Assembly (NCBI GenBank): GCA_000702685.1
Contig: JNJD01000010.1
Span: forward strand, 62,001-126,000
Source of the DNA: Lachnospiraceae bacterium AC2028
GTDB taxonomy: Bacteria > Bacillota > Clostridia > Lachnospirales > Lachnospiraceae
Direction of reading: 5' to 3'
DNA length: 64,000 nt
The position numbers were made by a program, and so were the translations under genes. The notes beneath the pieces were generated by a model, which had not been told where the DNA came from, did no database searches, and saw nothing but the letters and a program-made list of their open reading frames with translations. Shown here piece after piece: positions 49,867 to 57,792 of the stretch; position 1 is the first letter of the stretch, and each line of letters opens with the position of its first letter.

Positions 49867-51306
49867 ATGAATTCAAGGTGGAAATCAAAGATAATATCAG
49901 GATTCATATGGAGATTCCTTGAACGATGTGGCGCAAAAGGAGTTTCTTTTCTTGTATCTCTTATTCTGGCTATATTATTGGATCCGGATGTCTATGGCGT
50001 TGTAGCCATAGTGTTAGTGGTTTCAAATATAATGCAGGTGTTTATTGATGGAGGACTGGGTAATGCACTGATACAGAAGAAGAATGCTGATTCCATCGAT
50101 TTTTCCACAGTGTTCTATTTTAATGTTTTTTCGAGTTTTGTGCTGTATGGATTGATATTTGCTTCAGCGCCGCTTGTATCTTATTTTTTTAATAAATTGC
50201 CTGAACTTACCGAATTGATTCGAGCGTTGAGCCTTTCTGTGTTGATTTCGGGCGTGAAAAATGTTCAGCAGGCTTATGTCTCAAGGAATTTGTTGTTTAA
50301 AAAATTCTTTTTTTCAACATTAGGTGGTACATTGGCAGCTGCTGTTATTGGGATTGTAATGGCTGTTCTGGGCTTTGGCGTTTGGGCACTTATCGCACAG
50401 TATTTAATTAATAATTTAGTGGATACTTTGATACTGTGGATTACTGTAAAATGGAGACCAACTTATGAATTTTCTTTCTCAAGGTTAAAATCGTTACTTT
50501 CATATGGTTGGAAAATATTGTTATCAAATTTGATTGATACTTTGTATACCGAATTAAGGACTATTGTTATAGGAAAAATATATTCAAGTTCAGATCTTGG
50601 GTATTTTAACAGGGGAATTCAGGCACCGTATATGGTTGTTACTACGGTGAATTCATCTCTTGACAGTGTATTATTGCCTACGATGTCTGCAGTACAGGAT
50701 GATATTGTACGTATAAAGGGGATGACTCGAAAAGCAATAAAAGTAAGTAGTTATGTGATTTTTCCGTTAATGATGGGGATGGCCGGTTGCTCTAAAGTGA
50801 TGGTTCATTTAGTGCTGAGAGATAAATGGATGCCTTGCGTCCCATATTTAATTATGTTTTGCATTGCCTATATGTTTCATCCGATTCAAACAGCTAATTT
50901 AAATGCGATTAAAGCAATCGGTCGCAGTGATGTGTATATGAGAGTGGAAATATGGAAAAAAATAGTAGGGGTCGTTGCTTTGGCATGTACTATGTATATA
51001 AGTGTAATGGCATTGGGATATAGTATGATTTTTATTGCATTTGCTGCACAGGTTATAAGCGGAATGCCTTGTAAAAAATTATTCAATTATACTTATAGGG
51101 AACAAGTTGTTGATATTCTTCCTTGCGGACTGCTGTCGGTGCTGATGGGCATCGTGGTTTATTCCTTCGCTGCATTTGATTTGCCGGATGCAATCACCTT
51201 GCTTATACAGGTGACATTTGGTGTTATATTTTACATTTTTGGTAGTCGTTTATTAAAGATAGATAGTTTTGATTATTTGTTGGGGCTGATAAAAAGAAAA
51301 AGTTGA
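49867..51306 (+). CDS. wzx: Oligosaccharide flippase (Wzx, MOP superfamily)
   Basis: Membrane protein of 479 residues with about twelve to fourteen hydrophobic segments. RFLERCGAKGVSFLVSLILA, LLDPDVYGVVAIVLV and FIDGGLGNALIQKKNAD are the opening pattern of Wzx/RfbX-type flippases of the polysaccharide synthase family. It moves undecaprenyl-linked repeat units to the outer face, where the Wzy-like protein encoded at 33 kb would join them. A GTG two codons before the ATG is an alternative start; neither has a good ribosome site. It is the only flippase in the window, while the first locus has an ABC exporter. Confidence 0.92.
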   Translation: MNSRWKSKIISGFIWRFLERCGAKGVSFLVSLILAILLDPDVYGVVAIVLVVSNIMQVFIDGGLGNALIQKKNADSIDFSTVFYFNVFSSFVLYGLIFASAPLVSYFFNKLPELTELIRALSLSVLISGVKNVQQAYVSRNLLFKKFFFSTLGGTLAAAVIGIVMAVLGFGVWALIAQYLINNLVDTLILWITVKWRPTYEFSFSRLKSLLSYGWKILLSNLIDTLYTELRTIVIGKIYSSSDLGYFNRGIQAPYMVVTTVNSSLDSVLLPTMSAVQDDIVRIKGMTRKAIKVSSYVIFPLMMGMAGCSKVMVHLVLRDKWMPCVPYLIMFCIAYMFHPIQTANLNAIKAIGRSDVYMRVEIWKKIVGVVALACTMYISVMALGYSMIFIAFAAQVISGMPCKKLFNYTYREQVVDILPCGLLSVLMGIVVYSFAAFDLPDAITLLIQVTFGVIFYIFGSRLLKIDSFDYLLGLIKRKS

Positions 51307-51315
51307 GGCTTTGGA

Positions 51316-52041
51316 GTGAATATATCAAGAAAGATTTTTTCTTACATAGAGGTAATTATTCGCAAAATTCAAGTGCATCATTCTATCAGACAAATAATTT
51401 ACAACCATGAATCTTTTGTTGCAATGTTTCATGATGTGTATTTTGATAATATGGTAAGAGATGCATATGGAATATCTTATTCTGAATTTGTGAACTGCAT
51501 CAATAGACTAAAAAATTTTGGATATAAATTTATATCACTAAAAGAATTGGAGCAATTACCTAAAAACACAAAAGAATATTGTGTCATCACGTTTGACGAC
51601 GGATTTGCAAGCACATATTTATTGCTGAATGATTATTTAAAGCCTGAGGGAATTCCATTTCATTTATTCATCACATCTGACTGGATTAATAAGGAGGGCT
51701 ATATTTCCGGTAATCAATTAATTGAGATGTCCAATGAAGGTTTGTGTACGATAGGAAGCCATTCCAAAACACATCCGTCCTTTTGCAAATTGTCTGAAGA
51801 TGAAGTCAAACTGGAACTGGTATCTTCTAAATTGAATTTAGAGAGCCTGATTGGAAGAGAAGTGGATGAATTTGCATTTCCATACGGAAGTAAAACGGCA
51901 GTATCTTACAAACGATTGAATTGCCCTTACAGTTATGGATACAAAAGAGTTTTTTCTACCGAACCTAAAACTATAAAAAATATACGATTTGAAGACATTA
52001 TTCCCAGAATTAATGGAACGGAAATAGCCCACCGTATTTGA
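51316..52041 (+). CDS. Polysaccharide deacetylase (NodB domain)
   Basis: Protein of 241 residues. After ~30 basic and hydrophobic residues comes a NodB-homology domain: MFHDVYFDN, VITFDDGFASTY with the catalytic Asp and metal Asp, TIGSHSKTHP with the metal His pair, and FAFPYGSKTA. Such CE4 enzymes remove N-acetyl groups from amino sugars, altering charge of the glycan. No signal peptide is evident, although the N-terminus could associate with the membrane. GTG is the start codon, with GAGG eight bases upstream; the first in-frame ATG is within the conserved domain. It is shorter at its C-terminus than many members. Confidence 0.87.
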   Translation: MNISRKIFSYIEVIIRKIQVHHSIRQIIYNHESFVAMFHDVYFDNMVRDAYGISYSEFVNCINRLKNFGYKFISLKELEQLPKNTKEYCVITFDDGFASTYLLLNDYLKPEGIPFHLFITSDWINKEGYISGNQLIEMSNEGLCTIGSHSKTHPSFCKLSEDEVKLELVSSKLNLESLIGREVDEFAFPYGSKTAVSYKRLNCPYSYGYKRVFSTEPKTIKNIRFEDIIPRINGTEIAHRI

Positions 52042-52072
52042 ATGATGCTTTTAGATGATGGAGGTGCATTTA

Positions 52073-52963
52073 GTGAAATTTACTGTAGCAATACCTACGC
52101 ACAATAATACTATTGATGATCTTAAGAAAAGTGTGTATTCGGCAGCTGATGTTGGGTTTGATGATTATGAAGTTATAATATCTGACACCTCTGACAACGA
52201 AGATAATTATAATTTTGTTGTTGGATTGATTAAAGAACAGGCGTGGGACAATGTATTTGTTTTTCATAATGATTCAACATGGTCAATGTGGGATAATCAC
52301 AACTATTTAATAGATAGAGCCAGAGGGGATTATATTTTTTTCCTTCATGCTGATGATGTTGTTTTAAAGAATGCTTTGACGGATCTTGACAATTTATTAA
52401 AAGTATTCAACTATCCAAATCGAATGATTGTTGCGGGAAACAGTGTGTATAAAAGTTTTAAAAATGATATTGAAAGGTTGCAATATCCTGTCGGCAAATT
52501 GATTTGTGGATCTGATCTTGTGGAGATATTTACCTATGGAGGACTTACACCTAGTGGGACTCTATTTTCGTCGGATATAAAAAATATTGGTGGTTTTATT
52601 GCTGATTCTATGATTCTTCCGTATACAGATTGTTGGGCTGAACTTAACTGTGCATTAAATGGCTTTCGGATGGTGATTACAAACGATATATATTTTATTC
52701 GAGAATCGAATGGAACGAAACTCAAATACGGATCTGATGAGACTATGAGGAATGAGTATCAAAAATTGTCTCGATTTTTTGATTATTCTAAGTCTATGAT
52801 TATTATTAATGCTGCTTTAAAAACCAACTCCTGGCTCATTCTTAAATATTTTACTTTTGATGATAGATTTAAAAAACTTATATATAAACAATCAATTAGA
52901 AGATTTATACTTCATCCCTATAAAAATCGAAGAATGAGAAGACTTTTCTATTGGCATGCTTAA
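52073..52963 (+). CDS. GT2 family glycosyltransferase with GTG start
   Basis: Glycosyltransferase of 296 residues. KFTVAIPTHNNTIDDLKKSV and YEVIISDTSDNED open the GT-A fold, and YIFFLHADDVVLKNALTD is the acidic motif (ADD). The rest is typical of CDP-abequose or tyvelose transferases in lipopolysaccharide clusters, which also lie beside rfbF, but this is a weak comparison. A GGAGGTG site eight bases upstream fixes GTG at 52073 as the start; two ATGs earlier would place that site inside the coding region. It stands directly before rfbF, so transfer of the CDP-dideoxysugar is a fair guess. Confidence 0.85.
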   Translation: MKFTVAIPTHNNTIDDLKKSVYSAADVGFDDYEVIISDTSDNEDNYNFVVGLIKEQAWDNVFVFHNDSTWSMWDNHNYLIDRARGDYIFFLHADDVVLKNALTDLDNLLKVFNYPNRMIVAGNSVYKSFKNDIERLQYPVGKLICGSDLVEIFTYGGLTPSGTLFSSDIKNIGGFIADSMILPYTDCWAELNCALNGFRMVITNDIYFIRESNGTKLKYGSDETMRNEYQKLSRFFDYSKSMIIINAALKTNSWLILKYFTFDDRFKKLIYKQSIRRFILHPYKNRRMRRLFYWHA

Positions 52964-52981
52964 CAAGAGAATGGAGAAAAA

Positions 52982-53758
52982 ATGAAAGTTGTTATTTTAG
53001 CTGGTGGATACGGAACACGTATTTCAGAGGAATCTGAGTACAAACCAAAACCGATGGTTGAAATTGGCGGCATGCCAATTTTGTGGCATATTATGAAGAT
53101 TTATTCTTCTTATGGATTTAACGATTTCATTATATGTGCTGGATATAAACAACATATAATTAAAGAATGGTTTGCAGATTATTTTCTCCATACTTCCGAT
53201 GTGACATTTGACTATACCACCGGAAATGGCGAAATGATTGTGCATAACAAGCATGTTGAGCCGTGGAAAGTTACTATTGTTGATACTGGACTGGATACCA
53301 CAACTGGAGGAAGAATAAGGAATATAAAAGAATATGTTGGAAACGAGAGCTTTATGTTGACATATGGAGACGGCGTTGCTGATATTAATATATCCGATGT
53401 GCTTAGTTTTCATAGATCACATAACAAAATTGGCACTATCTCTATGTATAATTTTTCTCAAAATAAGGGAGTTGTAGAGGTTGGAAAGGAAGGACTTATA
53501 GAGGCATTCAGAGAAAAATCAAATACTGATGATAGTTTGATAAATATTGGCTTTATGGTTTTAGAAAGTAATGTATTTGAATATATTCATGGAGATGAAG
53601 CTTTTGAATTTGAACCCATGAGAAGATTGGTTTTCGATAAACAATTGATGGGCTTTGTTCATACAGGTTATTGGCAGTGCATGGACACATTAAGAGAAAA
53701 ACAGCAAATTGAAAAGTTGTGGAATGAAGGAAAAGCGCCTTGGAAAAGTTGGCATTGA
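52982..53758 (+). CDS. rfbF: Glucose-1-phosphate cytidylyltransferase
   Basis: Nucleotidyltransferase of 258 residues making CDP-glucose from CTP and glucose-1-phosphate, the first step of CDP-3,6-dideoxyhexose synthesis. VVILAGGYGTRISEESEYKP, PMVEIGGMPILWHIMKIYSS, FIICAGYKQHIIKEWFADYF and MLTYGDGVADIN are the family hallmarks. AGAATGGAG precedes the ATG. Glucose-1-phosphate could come from the phosphohexomutase at 7 kb. The usual next gene, rfbG (CDP-glucose 4,6-dehydratase), is absent; the next gene is rfbH, 42 bases downstream. Confidence 0.95.
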   Translation: MKVVILAGGYGTRISEESEYKPKPMVEIGGMPILWHIMKIYSSYGFNDFIICAGYKQHIIKEWFADYFLHTSDVTFDYTTGNGEMIVHNKHVEPWKVTIVDTGLDTTTGGRIRNIKEYVGNESFMLTYGDGVADINISDVLSFHRSHNKIGTISMYNFSQNKGVVEVGKEGLIEAFREKSNTDDSLINIGFMVLESNVFEYIHGDEAFEFEPMRRLVFDKQLMGFVHTGYWQCMDTLREKQQIEKLWNEGKAPWKSWH

Positions 53759-53800
53759 TAGAGCGGATAGTAAAAGGCTGAACGTATTGGAGGGATTGTG

Positions 53801-55144
53801 ATGATATGGGCGTGCGAACAAGAAGCAAGACAGTACATAAAGGATATAATTGCACAGTATTATCATGAATTTATAGACAAAGAATCGACATTCAAAGAAG
53901 GTGATAGAATAAGTTATGCTTCAAGAGTGTTCGATGAAAAGGAAATGCAAGCACTTACGGAAGCAACACTGGATTTTTGGCTTACGGCTGGACGATTCTC
54001 AGAACGATTTGAAAGAGAATTTGCAGAATGGATCGGGTCCAAACATGCATTGCTTGTTAATTCTGGCTCTTCTGCAAATCTCGTTGCTTTTATGACATTA
54101 ACATCGCCTGAGCTTGGCGAAAGGCAAATAAAACCTGGCGATGAAGTAATCACTGTCGCTTGCGGTTTTCCGACCACTGTTACCCCTATTATTAATTATG
54201 GTGCAGTGCCTGTGTTTATTGATATTACTATTCCACAGTATAACATTGATGTAACTCAATTAGATGCTGCGTTATCAGAAAAAACCAAAGCGGTTATGAT
54301 AGCACATACTCTCGGTAATCCATTTGATTTGTTATCTGTTAAGGCTTTTTGCGAGAAAAATAATCTTTGGCTCGTGGAGGATAATTGTGATTCTTTGGGT
54401 ACAAAGTATTCAATCAATGGAGTCACAAAATATACAGGAACCTGGGGAGATATAGGCACATCTTCATTTTATCCGCCTCATCATATGACAATGGGTGAAG
54501 GGGGAGCTGTATACACGGATAATCCTTTGCTTTACCGAATAGCTTTATCTTTTAGGGACTGGGGACGAGATTGTGTATGTCCGAGCGGAAAAGATAATTA
54601 TTGTGGACACCGATTCGATGGGCACCATGGTTTGCTTCCTTCGGGTTATGATCACAAGTATGTTTATTCACATTTTGGATATAATCTTAAAGTTACAGAT
54701 ATGCAAGCAGCAGTGGGGTGTGAGCAGATAGCAAAGTTGCCATCTTTTATTGAGAAAAGAAGAAACAATTGGACTAAACTGAGGGAGAAACTAAAGCATC
54801 TTGAAGATAAAATCATTTTACCCGAACCGGCTAAGAATAGCGAACCTTCTTGGTTTGGATTTTTGATATCGATAAGACCTGATAGTGGTTTGGAAAGAAA
54901 TGTAATAACCAAATACCTTGAAGATCATAATATTCAAACAAGACTATTGTTTTCAGGCAACTTGATCAAGCACCCGTGTTTTAATCAGATCAGAGGGACG
55001 GATAGGTACAGGGTTATTGGAAATCTGCCACAAACGGATTATGTTATGAATAATACATTTTGGGTCGGAGTGTATCCTGGATTATCTGATGATATGGTTG
55101 ACTATATTGCAAAAGTGATTTCAGAAGCGGTGAATGAATTATGA
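53801..55144 (+). CDS. rfbH: CDP-4-keto-6-deoxyglucose 3-dehydrase (E1)
   Basis: PMP-dependent iron-sulfur enzyme of 447 residues that removes the 3-hydroxyl in 3,6-dideoxyhexose pathways. It has the DegT fold, but the Schiff-base Lys is replaced by His: SSFYPPHHMTMGEGGAV (His227-228), as in E1/AscC/DdhC. Four Cys (196, 258, 260, 268; the last three spaced C-x-C-x7-C) match the ligands of its 2Fe-2S cluster. GGAGGGA precedes the ATG at 53801; a GTG one codon earlier is possible. Its electron donor (E3 reductase, RfbI/AscD) is not in the window. The stop overlaps the next gene by four bases. Confidence 0.95.
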   Translation: MIWACEQEARQYIKDIIAQYYHEFIDKESTFKEGDRISYASRVFDEKEMQALTEATLDFWLTAGRFSERFEREFAEWIGSKHALLVNSGSSANLVAFMTLTSPELGERQIKPGDEVITVACGFPTTVTPIINYGAVPVFIDITIPQYNIDVTQLDAALSEKTKAVMIAHTLGNPFDLLSVKAFCEKNNLWLVEDNCDSLGTKYSINGVTKYTGTWGDIGTSSFYPPHHMTMGEGGAVYTDNPLLYRIALSFRDWGRDCVCPSGKDNYCGHRFDGHHGLLPSGYDHKYVYSHFGYNLKVTDMQAAVGCEQIAKLPSFIEKRRNNWTKLREKLKHLEDKIILPEPAKNSEPSWFGFLISIRPDSGLERNVITKYLEDHNIQTRLLFSGNLIKHPCFNQIRGTDRYRVIGNLPQTDYVMNNTFWVGVYPGLSDDMVDYIAKVISEAVNEL

Positions 55145-56058
55145 AAAAAGTAATCGTAACCGGGGCAAATGGATTTGTAGGTTCTGCAGTATGTGCGGAG
55201 TTATCTTTAGCTGGAGTGGAGGTTATAGCTGTTGTTCGTTGCCCTGAGGAGAATATTGACAATATTGCTGATTGCAATGGAATTCGAATAATATATTGTG
55301 ACTTTTCAAATTTTAGAAATCTTGCGTCACTGATTCCTGATAGAGATGTTGACGTACTCTTTCATTTTGCATGGGTAGGAAGTGCGGGAATACTTCGATC
55401 CGACCTGGATGTCCAAATAAATAATATAAAGTATTCTTGCGATACAGTAAGAGCATGTGCTGAAATTGGATGCAAAAGGATAATCTTTGCATCCAGTATT
55501 ATGGAATTTGAAATAGAAGCCGTTATGGCTACAGAAATAACCCCTGGAATTAATACACTATATAGTTCCGCAAAACTGGCTGCAGATTATTTGGCCCGAA
55601 CTTTGGCGGGAGATTTAGGGATCGATTATATACGCGCTGTTATATCAAATATATATGGTCCGGGTGAGATAAGTTCACGATTAATTGTATCAAGCCTTAA
55701 GAAAATGATTTCCGGTGAACGATGCAGCTATTCACCAGGTGATCAATTATATGATTTTATATATATATCTGATGCTGCTAAAGCTTTTGTTGCTATTGCA
55801 AATATGGGGTTACCCAACAAAACATATTATATTGGCTCTCTTGCTCCCAAACCGTTAAAAGAATTCCTTATAGAAATGAGAGATAGTTTTGATCCGAGTA
55901 TTGAAATAGGGTTAGGCGATATCCCTTTTAATGGTATTAGCCTTACATATAAAGAATTTGATGTTGAATCAGTAAAGAAAGATACCGGATTTGTACCGAT
56001 GGTTTCTTTTGATGAGGGAATAAAAAACACAATCGAATGGTTAAGAGGTAACAGCTAA
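55141..56058 (+). CDS. NAD-dependent epimerase/reductase (possible CDP-dideoxysugar reductase)
   Basis: Extended SDR of 305 residues. KKVIVTGANGFVGSAVCAEL binds NAD(P), FHFAWVGSAG follows, ASSIMEFE carries the Ser region and TLYSSAKLAADYLAR the Tyr-x3-Lys. It is coupled to rfbH by a four-base overlap and followed by an RfbC-like epimerase. In the ascarylose pathway the order of activities is 3-dehydrase, 5-epimerase (RfbC-like) and 4-reductase (AscF, an SDR); in abequose or paratose synthesis the SDR alone suffices. So this is likely the 4-reductase that finishes the CDP-3,6-dideoxysugar. A 4,6-dehydratase role is unlikely because it is short and lacks that family's signature. Confidence 0.82.
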   Translation: MKKVIVTGANGFVGSAVCAELSLAGVEVIAVVRCPEENIDNIADCNGIRIIYCDFSNFRNLASLIPDRDVDVLFHFAWVGSAGILRSDLDVQINNIKYSCDTVRACAEIGCKRIIFASSIMEFEIEAVMATEITPGINTLYSSAKLAADYLARTLAGDLGIDYIRAVISNIYGPGEISSRLIVSSLKKMISGERCSYSPGDQLYDFIYISDAAKAFVAIANMGLPNKTYYIGSLAPKPLKEFLIEMRDSFDPSIEIGLGDIPFNGISLTYKEFDVESVKKDTGFVPMVSFDEGIKNTIEWLRGNS

Positions 56059-56633
56059 TGTCTAATTTTTCTTTTCAAAAGTTGGAATTAAAAGATGCAT
56101 ATCTGATAGATTATTTTCACGTGGGAGATAATCGAGGCTTTTTTTCTAAAATATTTGAAAAAGACATATATAAAGATGCGGGAATAGATTTTTCCTTGAA
56201 TGAAACCTTTGTATCGTTATCTTCAAAAAATGTCATTAGAGGATTACATTTTCAATTAGGAAATCCGCAAGCAAAAATCGTTTCTGTTCTCTCTGGAAAA
56301 ATATGGGATGTTATTGTTGATTTGAGGCCTGATAGTAAGACCTTTAAACAATGGAAGGCATTTGAACTTAGTTCCGATAATCATTTAGCAATATATATTC
56401 CTAAAGGATATGCTCATGGATTTGCTTGTTTGGAAGATGATTCCGTAATGTTGTATCAATGTGAAGAAAAGTATAACCCTTCGACTGATACTGGAATAAG
56501 GTTTGATGATCCGGAAATAGGAATAGAATGGCCGATTGATTTAAATTGCAGTATTCATTCTGAAAGGGATCTAAATTTGTTGAGTTGGGACGATTTTATC
56601 CGATGTGTCAAAAAAGATAGGTTTGGTAGATGA
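56058..56633 (+). CDS. RfbC-like nucleotide-sugar 3,5- or 5-epimerase
   Basis: Cupin-fold epimerase of 191 residues. VIRGLHFQLGNPQAKIVSVL holds the catalytic His, GKIWDVIVDLRPDSKTF and IPKGYAHGFACL are family motifs, and the tail EIGIEWPIDLNCSIHSERDL is typical. It is clearly divergent from RfbC of the first locus. Its place after rfbH and an SDR fits AscE, which epimerises C5 of the CDP-3,6-dideoxy-4-ketosugar in ascarylose synthesis. Start and upstream stop overlap by one base. A remnant of a close relative's C-terminus lies about 1 kb downstream. Confidence 0.87.
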   Translation: MSNFSFQKLELKDAYLIDYFHVGDNRGFFSKIFEKDIYKDAGIDFSLNETFVSLSSKNVIRGLHFQLGNPQAKIVSVLSGKIWDVIVDLRPDSKTFKQWKAFELSSDNHLAIYIPKGYAHGFACLEDDSVMLYQCEEKYNPSTDTGIRFDDPEIGIEWPIDLNCSIHSERDLNLLSWDDFIRCVKKDRFGR

Positions 56634-56677
56634 TATAACTTTTTTAGAGAGATTATTTGGAAGGGGATAAGTGATTG

Positions 56678-57406
56678 ATGATAAGTGGAAAATTGATTGG
56701 GGCTGCAAAGTCAAAAATCAAAAATTGTTATGATATTGTTTTGAAGAACAAGTATTATATGAAACCGACATTAAAATCTGATCACATAGTAACAATTGGC
56801 GGCGCTAAAAGACACGCTCCTTATGTTGTTTCTATAGACGACTTTCCAGAGTCTCCAATAGTATATTCGTTTGGCTTAGGCGATGAGGTTGAGTTGGAAA
56901 CAAGATTAATTGATGAATATAATTGTGAAGTATGGGGGTATGATCCAATGCCCAAGTCTGCAGAATACATAAATGAGTTCATTAAATCTAATAAATTTCA
57001 TTTTATGCAGGCTGCATTAATGGGGCGTGATGGTGTTGAGAGATGTTATTTTCCACAAAACAAAAATTATATTAGTGGCTCTTTAAGAAAAGAAAATGTT
57101 AATTGGCAAAAATTTTCCGAAGATAGTTTTATGGTAAACACATTTTGCTTGAAGACTTTGATGAACATGAATAATCATAATCGAATAGATTTTTTAAAAC
57201 TGTGTGTTGAAGGCGCTGAATTTGAAGTGGTTAAGAATATTATTGAGACAGAGGTTGATGTTCAACAGATTGCAATTAGTTTTTGCGGAAGAGGAATAAA
57301 GAAACTGTATAATCAAGAAAAAAAGTTGTATAATGATTTGCTATCTATTGGTTATGACCTTCTTCCATATTCATATGATGGGCATTTGACTTTCCTTAAA
57401 AAGTAG
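56678..57406 (+). CDS. FkbM family methyltransferase
   Basis: SAM-dependent methyltransferase-fold protein of 242 residues. VYSFGLGDEVELETRLIDEY is the SAM-binding start, VWGYDPMPKSAEYI the acidic second strand end, and IDFLKLCVEGAEFEVVKNI the FkbM signature (usually KxDxEGxE; here Cys replaces Asp in that element). It probably O-methylates a sugar hydroxyl of the repeat unit. GGAAGGGG precedes the ATG at 56678, 10-12 bases away. It is the last intact gene of the AT-rich cassette; a region of gene remnants follows. Confidence 0.83.
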   Translation: MISGKLIGAAKSKIKNCYDIVLKNKYYMKPTLKSDHIVTIGGAKRHAPYVVSIDDFPESPIVYSFGLGDEVELETRLIDEYNCEVWGYDPMPKSAEYINEFIKSNKFHFMQAALMGRDGVERCYFPQNKNYISGSLRKENVNWQKFSEDSFMVNTFCLKTLMNMNNHNRIDFLKLCVEGAEFEVVKNIIETEVDVQQIAISFCGRGIKKLYNQEKKLYNDLLSIGYDLLPYSYDGHLTFLKK

Positions 57407-57480
57407 ATAATGGAATGACAATGTGAATCGTTCAAATTTATTGACCATAATATATGAGCATTCTTTTTCCATAGAAGATA

Positions 57481-57633
57481 ATGAATTATACATATTATAA
57501 AGGGTTAAATAGGTTGTCGTTTCCTACATTTACTAGAGATTTGAAGTTTTCTTTTCGCACTATAGAGCTTGTCCATGATGCATTTCTTTTGGGGAGCAAA
57601 AAGACTGTAATTAAATCTTTTCAACGGAATTAG
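57481..57633 (+). pseudogene. Orphan 50-codon frame, probable gene remnant
   Basis: An ATG-started frame of 50 residues (begins MNYTYYKGLNRLSFP, includes RTIELVHDAFLLGSKKTV). It looks like ordinary globular protein, not noise, but is far too short for any family I know and has only a weak ribosome site. I do not recognise it. It is most likely the start of a gene whose remainder has been lost, directly before the RfbC-like remnant. Confidence 0.35.
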
Positions 57634-57650
57634 TGGACAAGAATTATTTA

Positions 57651-57764
57651 AGAATAAAATGGCCAATTGACTTAAAATGCGATATTCATTCTGAAAGAGA
57701 ACTAAACTTAATGAGTTGGGGTGACTTTATCTGTCATATCCAAAAACAAAAAGAATGTAGATAA
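57651..57764 (+). pseudogene. C-terminal remnant of a second RfbC-like epimerase
   Basis: In frame, the bases encode IKWPIDLKCDIHSERELNLM then SWGDFI and a stop at 57762. Against the intact RfbC-like protein at 56 kb, whose tail reads IEWPIDLNCSIHSERDLNLL, 20 of 26 residues match. The remaining ~85% of the gene, including the active site, is absent, and upstream bases do not continue the homology. The DNA is similar but not identical to the intact copy, so it derives from a related gene, not a fresh duplication. The next gene starts 28 bases after its stop. Confidence 0.85.
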
Positions 57765-57792
57765 TTGGATTATAATCTATTTGAAGGCAGAA

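Larger units (their letters stand above)
57407..57792. other. Recombination scar between two glycan modules
   Basis: This 386-base stretch holds no intact conserved gene. It contains a 50-codon orphan frame, then the broken 3' end of an RfbC-like gene, both listed separately. No insertion sequence ends, repeats or terminator could be seen. It looks like the junction where one cassette replaced another. Confidence 0.6.
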
